Below the pieces are notes generated by a model. The model was not told the origin of the DNA. It saw only the letters and a list, made by a program, of their open reading frames with translations, and made no database searches. Positions 1 through 9,179 of a DNA stretch of 64,000 nt are shown one piece after another. The stretch is from Staphylococcus pseudoxylosus (GTDB lineage: Bacteria > Bacillota > Bacilli > Staphylococcales > Staphylococcaceae), in assembly GCF_003697915.1 (NCBI RefSeq), contig NZ_RCVN01000005.1:62001-126000 (forward strand), in the 5' to 3' direction. A program made the position numbers and the translations under genes. Position 1 is the stretch's first letter; every line of letters begins with the position of its first letter.

Positions 1-169
1 ACGCAACGATGAAGTTACTAACGCAAGACTTGGTTACTACACGGTTGTGAAAGAGCCCAATGTGCAAGTACTCGAAGCCAATTGGGAGATCAAAGTAAAA
101 CACGGAGAAAAGATTAAAACTTACTATGTTGAAGCCGTATCTGATAGCCCGAAAGTAATTGAAGAATAA
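1..169 (+). CDS. walI: WalI (YycI), C-terminal part
   Basis: The open frame entering from the left edge (first full codon at base 2) codes for the last 55 residues of a protein ending in ...SDSPKVIEE and stops at 167-169. Sequence and position (two genes before walJ in the usual walRKHIJ order) fit the membrane-anchored accessory protein WalI, which with WalH modulates the sensor kinase WalK in cell-wall homeostasis. Only the extracytoplasmic C-terminus is present, so the membrane anchor cannot be checked. A terminator follows directly, separating walI from the genes downstream. Identification rests on residual sequence plus context. Confidence 0.8.
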   Translation, partial: RNDEVTNARLGYYTVVKEPNVQVLEANWEIKVKHGEKIKTYYVEAVSDSPKVIEE

Positions 170-181
170 TATAACTGATCG

Positions 182-215
182 AACGCACGTCTCTTAAAGA
201 GATGTGCGTTTTTTA
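182..215 (+). terminator. Intrinsic terminator after walI
   Basis: An inverted repeat AACGCAC...GTGCGTT with an inner TCTCT/AGAGA extension is followed by a run of T. It sits 13 bases after the walI stop and should end the walRKHI transcript before the xylo-oligosaccharide cassette and walJ. Confidence 0.85.
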
Positions 216-271
216 TACCCAAAAACAATAAGGAATGGCTTAACTCTCTAAGATAGACATAAACATTAATA

Positions 272-285
272 AGAAAGCGTTTACA
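272..285 (+). promoter_or_regulatory. cre-like catabolite operator
   Basis: AGAAAGCGTTTACA matches the CcpA cre consensus TGWAANCGNTNWCA at every position except the first. It lies about 80 bases upstream of the transporter start, as expected for a carbon-catabolite-repressed sugar cassette. Confidence 0.6.
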
Positions 286-366
286 AAATTAAACTACAAT
301 GATAATATTTCACTTAAGCTAGTTAGTTAATTTAAAAAACAAACCAACTAGCAAAGGGGGAATTCA

Positions 367-1806
367 ATGGATAAAATTTCGGGTACGCATGATAGTTCTT
401 ATGTTGACGAAAGCCAAGTTAATGGTTCAACCAAGTTACGCACTTCTGAAAAAGTTGTATTTGGGGTAGGGGATTTTGGTGCTAATTACAGTTGGACTTT
501 TATTGCATCATTTATCATTATTTATATGACAGATGTAGTAGGTATAGCAGGCTCAGTTATTGGAACTATTATACTTTTTTGTCGTTTTGCAGATGGTTTT
601 TCAGACATTTTTATGGGCAGTATTATAGATAATACAAACACTAAAATGGGTAAAGCTAAGCCTTGGGTCTTTTGGACAGCACCTGTATTGGGCGTTTTAA
701 CATTCATGTTATTTAATGTGCCAACATCGTTTAGTTATACAGGTCAAATTGCATATATTTTTATCGTATATTTTTTGATTTCAGTTATTTTTTATACAGC
801 AAATAATGTTGCTTATTCATCACTAGTATCATTTATGACTAAAAATGAAAAAGATAGAGTTTCACTAGGAAGTATACGCTTCATATTTTCTAATATCAGT
901 GTGTTATGTATAACAACTTTCACAGTCTATTTTGTAACAAGTTTTGGCGATAATCAGCAAGGTTGGACATATACCTCAGCTATATACGCGTTGTTATGTG
1001 CAATCCCATTAATGATTACAGGTTATTTTGTAAAAGAAAGAAATGTGGCCGAAAAGCAATATCATGAAGTTAAAAAAACAAAGCGTATTCCATTTAGTTT
1101 AATCATTAAATCTTTAATAACTGAAAAATATTTCCTGATTACAATCGTCTTATATTTATTATGGTATTTGAGACAAACGGATAATAGTATGAGAATCTAC
1201 TACGCAACGTACATTTTTAATGACGCCAATGTAATGGCAATGATGAGTATAGCGACACTATTGCCTACCATTTTAGGATTATTAGTAGCACCTCAATTTG
1301 CCGAAAAAGTAGGTATCAAAAATAGTATTATCATCGGGTTAATTATATCTATTATTTCGTATATTATGATGGGCATATTCTCAGAGAACTTAATACTTTT
1401 AGTCGTTGGATTAATTATTCATGGAATAGGGTTAGTGCCTTTTACAGCAGCATTAAGCGGTATTGTCGCAGATGTTGGAGATATTATTTATTGGAAGACG
1501 GGCGTACCAGTACAAGGCTCAATATTCAGTTTAGCAAGCGCTGGCATGAAGATTGGTTCAGGATTGCAATCTGCAATTGTTGGGTGGTCACTATCCGTAG
1601 GTGGCTATGTTGCCGGAGCCTCAGTTCAATCACAAAGTACCATTTTTGCTATAAAATCCATGCAGATTTATTTTCCATTATTAGCAGTCGCTATCGTAAC
1701 GATATTCGCATTATTTTTGAATTATGAAAAATTTATTAAACACATAAAAGAACAAATTAGAACAAATAACGTAGGTGAAATGAGAGACAAACAAATATAT
1801 AAATAA
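367..1806 (+). CDS. GPH-family glycoside/cation symporter (probable xylo-oligosaccharide transporter)
   Basis: 479-residue polytopic membrane protein with about 12 hydrophobic segments. Residues 76-90 (DGFSDIFMGSIIDNT) and 93-100 (KMGKAKPW) are the family signature of the glycoside-pentoside-hexuronide:cation symporters (MelB, YicJ, XynB type), following the first membrane pairs. The start at 367 has a GGGGG Shine-Dalgarno 6-7 bases upstream. It is 14 bases ahead of a GH120 beta-xylosidase, so import of xylosides or xylo-oligosaccharides is the likely job; that substrate is inferred from the neighbour, not from the transporter. A cre-like site upstream suggests CcpA control. The cassette lies between walI and walJ, where most staphylococci have none. 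Confidence 0.85.
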   Translation: MDKISGTHDSSYVDESQVNGSTKLRTSEKVVFGVGDFGANYSWTFIASFIIIYMTDVVGIAGSVIGTIILFCRFADGFSDIFMGSIIDNTNTKMGKAKPWVFWTAPVLGVLTFMLFNVPTSFSYTGQIAYIFIVYFLISVIFYTANNVAYSSLVSFMTKNEKDRVSLGSIRFIFSNISVLCITTFTVYFVTSFGDNQQGWTYTSAIYALLCAIPLMITGYFVKERNVAEKQYHEVKKTKRIPFSLIIKSLITEKYFLITIVLYLLWYLRQTDNSMRIYYATYIFNDANVMAMMSIATLLPTILGLLVAPQFAEKVGIKNSIIIGLIISIISYIMMGIFSENLILLVVGLIIHGIGLVPFTAALSGIVADVGDIIYWKTGVPVQGSIFSLASAGMKIGSGLQSAIVGWSLSVGGYVAGASVQSQSTIFAIKSMQIYFPLLAVAIVTIFALFLNYEKFIKHIKEQIRTNNVGEMRDKQIYK

Positions 1807-1820
1807 AATGAGGGATTACT

Positions 1821-3758
1821 ATGACAAATTGTATTCATGTAGATAAAAAAGGTTCAGATTGTGGATTAGGTAATATTGAATCACCATTCTTAACAATAGA
1901 TAAAGCTGCTTCTGTTGCACAACCTGGGGACAGTATCATTGTGCATCAAGGGATATATCGCGAAGAAATAACACATATAAACACAGGATTAAGTGAGTCT
2001 AGAAGAATTTCATTTGAAGCAGCCAAAGACGAACAGGTTATTATTAAAGGCTCCGAAGAAATAACAGGATGGCAACAAATCGATGGCAGTATATGGAAAG
2101 TAGAAATAGATAACACGATATTTAAAGATTTTAACCCATTTGCTACAAAATTATTTGGCGATTGGTTAGCGGTCGATAACGATAAGAGTTTAGGACAAGT
2201 ATATTTAAACAATCAATCACTTTTTGAAGTAAGTGAATATGAACAATTGGCTGATCCGAAATTGGTTGAAGAAACACTAGATCATTGGACAAATAAACAA
2301 GTTACTTATGACTATAAAGACCAATCAATCTATGTCTGGTACGCAAAAGTAGAAAAAGATATAACAACGATATATGTGAATTTTCATGACTATAACCCCA
2401 ATAATGAAGTAACGGAAATAAATGTTAGAAAAAGCGCATTTCGTCCCTTCAAAATGCATACAAATTATATTACAATAAGAAACTTTGAAATTGCGAATGT
2501 AGCAACGCAATGGTCGCCTCCAACTGCAGCACAGACAGGCATGATTGATACACATTGGAGTAAAGGGTGGATTATCGAAAATAACACACTTTATAACGCC
2601 GTGTGCAGTGCGATTGCTATAGGTAAAGAAATTTCAACAGGTGACAATTTAAATACTTATAGAAAAGACAAACCAGGTTATCAATATCAAATAGAGACCG
2701 TCTTTAAAGCAGTAAATAGTGATTGGAATAAAGAAACCATAGGATCACATATTGTTAGAAATAATGTGATACATGATTGTGGACAGAATGCAGTAGTAGG
2801 ACATTTAGGAAGCGCATTTAGTAAAATATATAATAACCATATTTATAATATAGGTAATAAGAGAGAATTTTTTGGTTATGAAATTGCAGGTATCAAGTTG
2901 CATGCTGCGATAGATACACAAGTGTACAACAATTATGTTCATAATTGCTCACTAGGTATGTGGTTTGATTGGCAGACACAAGGAACAAGAATAAGTAAGA
3001 ACATATTTAATGATAATACTAGAGACTTGTTCGTAGAAGTAAGTAGCGGTCCGTATATTGTAGATAACAATATACTAACTGCGGATTATGCTTTAGACAA
3101 CCATGCACAAGGTGGGGCTTACGTTAATAATATTATTAATGGCGAAATAGTACATAGGTTAATGTTGGATAGAGCAACGCCATACCATGTACCACATAGT
3201 ACATTAATAGCAGGATTTGCACCAGTTTATGGTGGCGATGATAGATTTTATAACAATATATTTATTGGACAAGAAGGTATACCTAATGTAGGAACTGAAA
3301 TTTATAATGGTTATAACACGTCACTATCAGAATTTAAAGAAGCGGTTGCTAAAGAAGAAGGCGATCATGAGTCATTTCATAAGATAAAACAACCAGTATA
3401 TATTGAAGATAATGCATATTTTAATAAAGCAGATCAATTTAATAGAGAAGATCGTAATTTTATAGATGAAAGTGTTAACCCTGATTTATCAATAGTCGAA
3501 GAAGGTAATGATGTGTATTTAAATATCTCTGTACCAGAATCATTTATTGAATTTAAAGGACAAGTATACGATACCGAGACATTACCTAAAGTACGTATTG
3601 TTGATGCAGACTTTGAAGATGAAAATGGTAATTCATTAACACTCAACACAGATTTAAATGATGAGTTGAGAGAAAATGAGTCTATGATAGGTCCACTTCA
3701 AACGCTCACTACTGGAAATAATAAAGTGAAAATTTGGACTAAAAACGATGCAAAATAA
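1821..3758 (+). CDS. Glycoside hydrolase family 120 beta-xylosidase
   Basis: 645 residues with no signal peptide, so cytoplasmic. The N-terminus has the parallel beta-helix start (HVDKKGSD...PGDSIIVHQGIYRE) and the body contains many short N/G-rich beta-helix turns. GH120 hallmarks are present: ATQW.PPTAAQ and HWSKGWIIENN near residues 235-255. The known GH120 catalytic pair (Asp382 nucleophile and Glu405 acid/base in Thermoanaerobacterium XylC) falls here on Asp383 in MWFDWQTQG and Glu406 in DLFVEVS, with the same 23-residue spacing. Length is close to XylC (about 638). It probably releases xylose from imported xylo-oligosaccharides, paired with the upstream GPH transporter. The start ATG has an AGGGATT-type Shine-Dalgarno. 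Not a usual member of the wal locus. Confidence 0.88.
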   Translation: MTNCIHVDKKGSDCGLGNIESPFLTIDKAASVAQPGDSIIVHQGIYREEITHINTGLSESRRISFEAAKDEQVIIKGSEEITGWQQIDGSIWKVEIDNTIFKDFNPFATKLFGDWLAVDNDKSLGQVYLNNQSLFEVSEYEQLADPKLVEETLDHWTNKQVTYDYKDQSIYVWYAKVEKDITTIYVNFHDYNPNNEVTEINVRKSAFRPFKMHTNYITIRNFEIANVATQWSPPTAAQTGMIDTHWSKGWIIENNTLYNAVCSAIAIGKEISTGDNLNTYRKDKPGYQYQIETVFKAVNSDWNKETIGSHIVRNNVIHDCGQNAVVGHLGSAFSKIYNNHIYNIGNKREFFGYEIAGIKLHAAIDTQVYNNYVHNCSLGMWFDWQTQGTRISKNIFNDNTRDLFVEVSSGPYIVDNNILTADYALDNHAQGGAYVNNIINGEIVHRLMLDRATPYHVPHSTLIAGFAPVYGGDDRFYNNIFIGQEGIPNVGTEIYNGYNTSLSEFKEAVAKEEGDHESFHKIKQPVYIEDNAYFNKADQFNREDRNFIDESVNPDLSIVEEGNDVYLNISVPESFIEFKGQVYDTETLPKVRIVDADFEDENGNSLTLNTDLNDELRENESMIGPLQTLTTGNNKVKIWTKNDAK

Positions 3759-3808
3759 TAGAGTTTATTTCAAGAAATATGAAAGTTATATAACTATATA
3801 GCATGACG

Positions 3809-3857
3809 TAAAAGATTTGTTTTCTACATTGCGTAGGAGATGAATCTTTTATTTTTA
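3809..3857 (+). terminator. Terminator after the GH120 gene
   Basis: Long inverted repeat TAAAAGATT..TTTTCTAC / GTAGGAGA..AATCTTTTA followed by ATTTTTAT. It ends the xylo-oligosaccharide cassette and implies that walJ needs its own promoter. Confidence 0.8.
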
Positions 3858-3977
3858 TAAATTGAAAAATGATTAACAAACCTTTCCAATTTTATTCAGA
3901 TGAAATATCCATAAAGTATGTTAAAATTAAATACTGTTGATGAGCGTTATACAAAAGCAAAAAATAAAGCGCTGTAG

Positions 3978-4215
3978 TATAATAAAAGCGTAAAATTCGC
4001 GATAAGTTGAAGCGGAAAAGAGATAATAATTTTATGCGACAGGATTTTTTAAATTCTGTGATTGCAATCGTATGCATGAGGTTCCATTAGCTATGCGCAG
4101 TGCTCCTAACGGCACGAGCAATGAAAATTTTAGACAGAGGGTATATTGACGGCACATAAACCGAAGTCTGCCCTATAACAATATATTACTAAACAGTGTT
4201 TACAGATTAGAAAGG
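3978..4215 (+). promoter_or_regulatory. Probable walJ promoter and long structured leader
   Basis: A TATAAT at 3978-3983 is the best -10 candidate between the upstream terminator and walJ. The following ~230 bases are more GC-rich than the flanks and contain inverted repeats: TGCTC (4101-4105) with GAGCA (4116-4120), and AGGG (4138-4141) with CCCT (4171-4174) enclosing CGG/CCG. No annotated coding gene fits; a 44-codon frame without a good start crosses it. It may be a structured leader or a small RNA. No known RNA family was recognised. Confidence 0.35.
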
Positions 4216-5016
4216 GTGAATCGCTTGATACGTATGAGTGTATTAGCGAGTGGTAGTACAGGAAACGCCACTTATGTGGAAAATGATAAAGGCAGTATCT
4301 TAGTTGACGCAGGTTTGACTGGGAAGAAAATGGAAGAACTTTTTGGACAAATTGATAAACAAATTAAAGACTTAAACGGTATTTTAGTTACTCACGAACA
4401 TTCAGACCATATTAAAGGATTAGGCGTATTAGCACGTAAATACAACTTGCCTATTTATGCGAATGAAAAAACATGGTCAGCCATCGAAAGGAAAGACAGT
4501 AAAATTCCAATGGACCAAAAATTCATCTTTAATCCATATGAAACGAAATCATTAGCTGGCTTCGACATTGAATCGTTTAACGTTTCACATGATGCCATCG
4601 ATCCACAATTCTATATATTCCATAACAACTATAAGAAATTTACGATTTTAACAGACACAGGTTACGTTTCAGATCGCATGAAAGGTATGATTCAAGGCAG
4701 CGACGCATTCGTCTTTGAAAGTAACCACGATGTAGATATGTTACGCATGTGTGGTTATCCGTGGAAGACAAAACAACGTATCTTGAGCGACATGGGACAC
4801 GTTTCCAATGAAGATGCAGCACACGCAATGACAGACGTCATTACAGGCAGCACAAAACGCATTTACCTTTCTCACTTATCTCAAGATAACAACATGAAAG
4901 ATTTAGCCCGCATGAGCGTCGGACAAGTTCTAAACGAACACGACATCGATACAGAAAAAGAAGTATTGTTGTGCGATACTGACAAAGCTAATGCAACCCC
5001 AATATATACGCTATAG
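4216..5016 (+). CDS. walJ: WalJ (YycJ), metallo-beta-lactamase-fold hydrolase
   Basis: 266 residues of the MBL fold. The zinc motif HxHxDH is seen at His60-Glu-His62-Ser-Asp64-His65 ([10 protein letters not shown]), with further metal ligands in the SNHDVDML and YLSHLSQDN segments. It closely fits staphylococcal WalJ/YycJ, the last gene of the wal locus, linked to DNA processing or replication coordination and cell-wall control. The frame opens at GTG 4216, but AAAGGG overlaps that codon. TTG at 4225 lies 8 bases after it and may be the real start; ATG 4234 is also possible. It is separated from walI by the inserted cassette and followed by its own terminator. Confidence 0.92.
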   Translation: MNRLIRMSVLASGSTGNATYVENDKGSILVDAGLTGKKMEELFGQIDKQIKDLNGILVTHEHSDHIKGLGVLARKYNLPIYANEKTWSAIERKDSKIPMDQKFIFNPYETKSLAGFDIESFNVSHDAIDPQFYIFHNNYKKFTILTDTGYVSDRMKGMIQGSDAFVFESNHDVDMLRMCGYPWKTKQRILSDMGHVSNEDAAHAMTDVITGSTKRIYLSHLSQDNNMKDLARMSVGQVLNEHDIDTEKEVLLCDTDKANATPIYTL

Positions 5017-5053
5017 AAGCCCTTGCCCCTTGATTGAAGGGGCTAGGGCTTCT
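5017..5053 (+). terminator. walJ terminator
   Basis: A hairpin with a 15-base arm, AAGCCCTTGCCCCTT paired with AAGGGGCTAGGGCTT, loop GATTG. It begins immediately after the walJ stop codon. There is little T-tract, but the stem is long. Confidence 0.75.
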
Positions 5054-5640
5054 TAATGCATTAGCCAATGGCTAATGTAATCCTAAACTGAAAGCAAGCT
5101 CAATTGGAAAGTTAAGCGATTTTGAATGCATTGGTATAGGCGAATGCTAAATTTCGTTGTCCCGCCCTCGCAAAGATGAGTTTTTTGTTAGAACGCAATT
5201 GCTCAAGCAATTGCATAAGCGCTACTAATCTTTATAAATAAAGAAGTAGTGCTTTAAAAAGCATTATACAAGGCGCACTTAGAAACCAGTCATCTACTGC
5301 ACATTAACAGATTATCAATAATAGCGAATTAATGTGAGACTCAGGCTTCTTAATGCATTATTGTGAGTGTATGTAATCCAAAAGAGGAAGAGAGTGTAAC
5401 TGAAAAGTTTAGCGGATTGTAAAGCATTGGAAATAAGCCAACGTAAACTTACTTTTATAGCGGCATTAAATTGAAAAATTCAGAGATTTTTCATAAATTA
5501 ACCGAGATTTAATATGATGTTTGAGACTTAACGCTTTTTAATGCATTATTACGTAGGAATGATGCATTCTATAAATAAATTCACAAATTAATTGAGGAAG
5601 ACTAGTGATTATTGATAAATCATTAGGCTGATTTGTATTG
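5048..5640 (+). repeat. Three diverged direct repeats in non-coding DNA
   Basis: The 16-mer GCTTCTTAATGCATTA occurs at 5048-5063 and 5345-5360, and as GCTTTTTAATGCATTA at 5533-5548. The first two copies keep similarity for about 100 bases (ATGTAATCC, AAAGTT.AGCG.ATT, GCATTGG blocks). Copies two and three are both preceded by TGAGACT. A perfect palindrome ATTAGCCAATGGCTAAT is at 5060-5076. No convincing open frame lies here. Confidence 0.6.
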
Positions 5641-5649
5641 TAATAACCT

Positions 5650-5682
5650 AACCAATATCACAATTTGAGATATTGGTTTTTT
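5650..5682 (+). terminator. Intrinsic terminator in the walJ-rlmH gap
   Basis: AACCAATATC / GATATTGGTT with a 9-base loop, followed by TTTTTTATT. No gene lies directly before it, which suggests an unannotated short transcript from the repeat region or a remnant. Confidence 0.7.
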
Positions 5683-5776
5683 ATTATGTGTAAGAATAGT
5701 ATTACTAAATTTTAAGGGTCATACATCCCTGTGTCTTAATTGAAACCCAATATACAATTACAGCATAATTATAAAC

Positions 5777-6068
5777 AGTGGATAACTTAGCTAATAAAAG
5801 GTTTTAATAGGTAAAAATCATGAAGATAACGTAAAATTTGTGAATAAGTATGTAAGATACCCATCAACTTATCCACTGTTTTATCCATAGTTATCCATAG
5901 ATGTGCACAATTAACAAGGAAATACCCACATTATACACAGGGTTATCCACAAATTAACATGTTATTAACTTATTTTTGTTTAGAAAACGTAAACATTATT
6001 AAATAATGATATACATTCCTGTTATAATAAGAGGGAATAGTGTGAATAAGTGTACAACTTGTGGATAA
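5777..6068. promoter_or_regulatory. DnaA-box cluster upstream of rlmH
   Basis: Five exact matches to TTATNCACA: 5839-5847 (-), 5931-5939 (+), 5943-5951 (+), 6041-6049 (-) and 6060-6068 (-). At least five one-mismatch copies: 5777-5785 (-), 5869-5877 (+), 5881-5889 (+), 5891-5899 (+), 5902-5910 (-). An AT-rich stretch (5952-6005) sits inside the cluster. This density resembles a DnaA-binding locus. Whether it is an origin, a DnaA-titration site or a regulatory region for rlmH cannot be told from sequence. Confidence 0.65.
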
Positions 6069-6108
6069 CTCTAATAACTATTGTTTATTATGAACTTGGA
6101 GGACAATG

Positions 6109-6588
6109 ATGAAAATTACGATACTAACAGTAGGTAAATTAAAAGAAAAATACTGGAAACAAGCAATCGCAGAATATGAAAAACGTTTAGGAGCATACTC
6201 CAAAATTGAAGTTATAGAAGTGCCTGACGAAAAAGCACCTGAAAATATGAGCGATAAAGAAGTTGAACAAGTGAAGGAGAAAGAAGGCCAGCGCTTATTA
6301 GCAAAAGTAAAACCCCAGTCAACTGTCATAACACTTGAAATCAAAGGTAATATGTTGACGTCTGAAGGATTAGCTAAAGAAATAGAAGGACGAATGACTA
6401 GAGGACAAAGTGACTTTACCTTTATTATTGGTGGATCCAACGGCTTACATAAAGGTGTACTAGACCGTAGCGACTATGCATTATCCTTTAGTAAAATGAC
6501 ATTCCCACACCAAATGATGCGCGTCATATTGATAGAGCAGATCTACCGTGCATTTAAGATTATGCGTGGGGAGACATATCACAAATAA
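6109..6588 (+). CDS. rlmH: RlmH, 23S rRNA pseudouridine-1915 N3-methyltransferase (orfX)
   Basis: A 159-residue SPOUT-class methyltransferase that methylates m3-pseudouridine-1915 of 23S rRNA using SAM. The family segments [11 protein letters not shown] and [24 protein letters not shown] form the knotted SAM site. ATG 6106 and 6109 are adjacent; 6109 gives the canonical [16 protein letters not shown] start and correct spacing from GGAGG. The 3' end carries the SCC attachment sequence, so insertions here preserve the protein C-terminus (GETYHK). It is transcribed from a region dense in DnaA boxes. Confidence 0.97.
   Translation: MKITILTVGKLKEKYWKQAIAEYEKRLGAYSKIEVIEVPDEKAPENMSDKEVEQVKEKEGQRLLAKVKPQSTVITLEIKGNMLTSEGLAKEIEGRMTRGQSDFTFIIGGSNGLHKGVLDRSDYALSFSKMTFPHQMMRVILIEQIYRAFKIMRGETYHK
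6571..6588 (+). other. SCC attachment site (attB/attR) at the end of rlmH
   Basis: GAGACATATCACAAATAA, the last 18 bases of rlmH, fits the degenerate staphylococcal SCC core (GARGCNTATCAYAARTRA type). It pairs as a direct repeat with 9931-9948, so the copper genes between them are probably an SCC-like insertion. Confidence 0.85.
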
Positions 6589-6728
6589 AACTAAAAAATA
6601 GGTTGTATGTAACTCACTTTGAAATTGATTGAATATATAGTATCTTTAATAAAATGCAGCTATTGTGGCGTAGAATTTGAGAATCAAAAAAGGATTAATA
6701 TAGTTTGAAGAGACTGAGCATAAATACT

Positions 6729-6990
6729 AGAAAAATGGCCAGTAAATGAGTTTATTATAAATTCATTTACTGGCTTCTTTAAATAATTATCTAGACAATT
6801 TGCTTTTCTAGACATACTCTGAAATGCATTATTTTCTTTAAGAATATTAATATATGACTTGTTTTGGTAATGATAACCTTGGTCAGAGTGTATTGTCATG
6901 CGATAGTTAAGATTAGATCTTTTAATTAAAACATTGTTTTAAATATCGATGACAAGGTCTAATGTAGGACGTGTAGACATAAGTTTCGGA
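6729..6990 (-). mobile_element. Remnant of an IS3/IS150-type transposase (OrfB C-terminal part)
   Basis: The minus strand reads TIHSDQGYHYQNKSYINILK, FQSMSRKANCLDN and then VNEF, the DDE-domain C-terminus of IS3-family OrfB (HSDQG and SMSRKGNCLDNA are family hallmarks). Upstream fragments resembling TRPTLDLVID and KRSNLNY lie in other frames, so the gene is broken and truncated at both ends. The catalytic glutamate region is degraded. A perfect hairpin GCCAGTAAATGA/TCATTTACTGGC (6738-6774) lies within its end. No intact terminal inverted repeats were found. It sits directly beside the rlmH att site. Confidence 0.75.
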
Positions 6991-7030
6991 ATTATATAAA
7001 TCCATAAAAGTAGATAAATCGAAAACATTT

Positions 7031-7047
7031 ATACCCTGGGTGGGTAT
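7031..7047. promoter_or_regulatory. CsoR-type copper operator before copB
   Basis: ATACCCTGGGTGGGTAT is a near-palindrome with G/C-tract half-sites like CsoR operators of Firmicutes copper operons. It lies about 50 bases upstream of the copB start. TATAGTATAA just downstream resembles a -10 region. Derepression by Cu(I) would be expected. No csoR gene is in this window. Confidence 0.65.
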
Positions 7048-7099
7048 ATGTTATAGTATAAGTAGCTTTACTATAACATTTTCATTAGGAGGGGTTAAT

Positions 7100-9162
7100 T
7101 TGAATAATAATGGTGAAGAGCATAATCATCAAAATCACATGAATCATTCCAATCAAATGCATCATGATAACCATGCCTCACATCATCATCATAGTGGCCA
7201 TGCACATCATCATGGAAATTTTAAAGTTAAGTTTTTTGTTTCATTAATTTTTGCAATACCTATCATTCTTTTATCGCCACTGATGGGTGTTAACTTACCT
7301 TTTCAATTCACATTTCCAGGTTCTGAATGGGTAGTGTTAATATTAAGTACAATTTTATTCTTTTATGGTGGTAAACCGTTCTTGTCTGGTGGTAAAGATG
7401 AAATTGCTACAAAAAAACCAGGCATGATGACCTTAGTTACCCTAGGTATCTCAGTAGCTTATATTTATAGCTTGTATGCTTTTTATATGAATAACTTTAG
7501 TAGTGCAACTGGTCATACAATGGACTTTTTTTGGGAATTAGCAACCTTAATTTTAATTATGCTATTAGGACATTGGATAGAAATGAATGCTGTCGGAAAT
7601 GCTGGAGATGCTTTAAAGAAAATGGCAGAACTGTTACCTAATAGTGCTATTAAAGTTATGGATAATGGCCAACGCGAAGAAGTTAAAATATCAGACATCA
7701 TGACTGATGATATCGTCGAAGTAAAAGCCGGAGAAAGCATTCCAACAGATGGTATTATCGTTCAAGGACAAACATCTATAGATGAATCCCTAGTCACTGG
7801 AGAATCTAAAAAAGTACAAAAAATCAAAATGACAACGTCATCGGGGGTTCTATTAATGGGTCTGGAACAATACAACTCAAGGTTACAGCTGTGGGAGAAG
7901 ATGGATATCTTTCTCAAGTTATGGGACTTGTTAATCAAGCACAAAGTGATAAATCTAGTGCTGAATTGTTATCTGATAAAGTAGCGGGTTATTTATTCTA
8001 CTTTGCTGTAAGTGTTGGCGTGATTTCTTTTATTGTCTGGATGCTCATTCAAAATGATGTTGATTTTGCATTAGAACGTCTTGTAACTGTGTTAGTCATT
8101 GCTTGTCCACATGCTTTAGGCTTGGCAATACCTTTAGTCACTGCACGTTCTACTTCAATTGGTGCACATAATGGTTTAATTATTAAAAATAGAGAGTCTG
8201 TAGAAATAGCTCAACATATCGATTATGTAATGATGGATAAAACTGGTACTTTAACTGAGGGTAACTTTTCTGTGAATCATTATGAGAGCTTTAAAAATGA
8301 TTTGAGTAATGATACAATATTAAGCCTTTTCGCCTCATTAGAAAGTCAATCTAATCACTCATTAGCTATAAGTATTGTTGATTTTGCGAAAAGTAAAAAT
8401 GTTTCATTTACTAATCCACAAGACGTTAATAATATTCCAGGTGTCGGATTAGAAGGTCTAATTGATAATAAAACATATAAAATAACAAATGTCTCTTATC
8501 TTGATAAACATAAACTTAATTATGACGATGACTTGTTTACTAAATTAGCTCAACAAGGTAATTCAATCAGCTATTTAATTGATGAACAACAAGTCATTGG
8601 CATGATTGCTCAAGGAGATCAAATTAAAGAAAGCTCAAAACAAATGGTAGCTGATTTACTATCAAGAAATATTACACCAGTTATGCTTACGGGTGACAAT
8701 AATGAAGTGGCACACGCTGTCGCAAAAGAATTAGGTATTAGTGATGTGCACGCACAACTCAAGCCAGAAGATAAAGAAAGTATCATAAAAGATTATCAAC
8801 GTAGTGGTAAAAAAGTAATGATGGTCGGAGACGGTATCAATGACGCACCAAGTCTTATAAGAGCAGATATTGGTATTGCAATTGGTGCAGGAACGGATGT
8901 TGCAGTGGATTCAGGTGATATCATACTTGTTAAAAGTAATCCATCAGATATCATTCATTTCTTGACCCTTTCAAATAATACTATGAGAAAAATGGTGCAA
9001 AACTTATGGTGGGGTGCAGGCTATAATATTGTTGCTGTACCTTTAGCAGCTGGTATTTTAGCATTTATCGGCTTGATTTTATCACCTGCAATAGGTGCTA
9101 TTTTAATGTCACTAAGTACGGTTATCGTTGCAATTAATGCCTTTACATTAAAATTAAAATAA
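7100..9162 (+). pseudogene. copB: copB, Cu-exporting P1B-ATPase, frameshifted
   Basis: Two overlapping frames together make a full-length ~687-residue P-type ATPase if one base is restored. The real start is TTG 7100, with AGGAGGGG at 7087-7094. The earlier in-frame ATG at 7040 lies inside the operator. Features: a His/Met-rich N-terminus, CPH membrane motif (IACPHALG) typical of CopB-type exporters, the phosphorylation motif [13 protein letters not shown], and GDGINDAP. The break is in the tract ACAAAAAATC near 7817-7824. One more A gives [19 protein letters not shown], the normal actuator-domain sequence. As written, translation ends at 7984 and the ion-transport and catalytic parts are lost. 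Regulated by the CsoR-type site upstream and paired with copL. Confidence 0.85.
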
Positions 9163-9179
9163 AAGATAGGAGTTTTATT

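Noticed and set aside
3892-4077. 61-codon minus-strand frame upstream of walJ
   Set aside because: No ribosome site or known features; it overlaps the probable walJ promoter and leader.
7040-7099. Upstream ATG 7040 as the copB start
   Set aside because: It falls inside the CsoR-type operator and -10 region; TTG 7100 has a strong Shine-Dalgarno.
8781-8800. TATCATAAAAG in copB as a further att site
   Set aside because: In-frame conserved coding sequence of the P-type ATPase; no GAAGC context.
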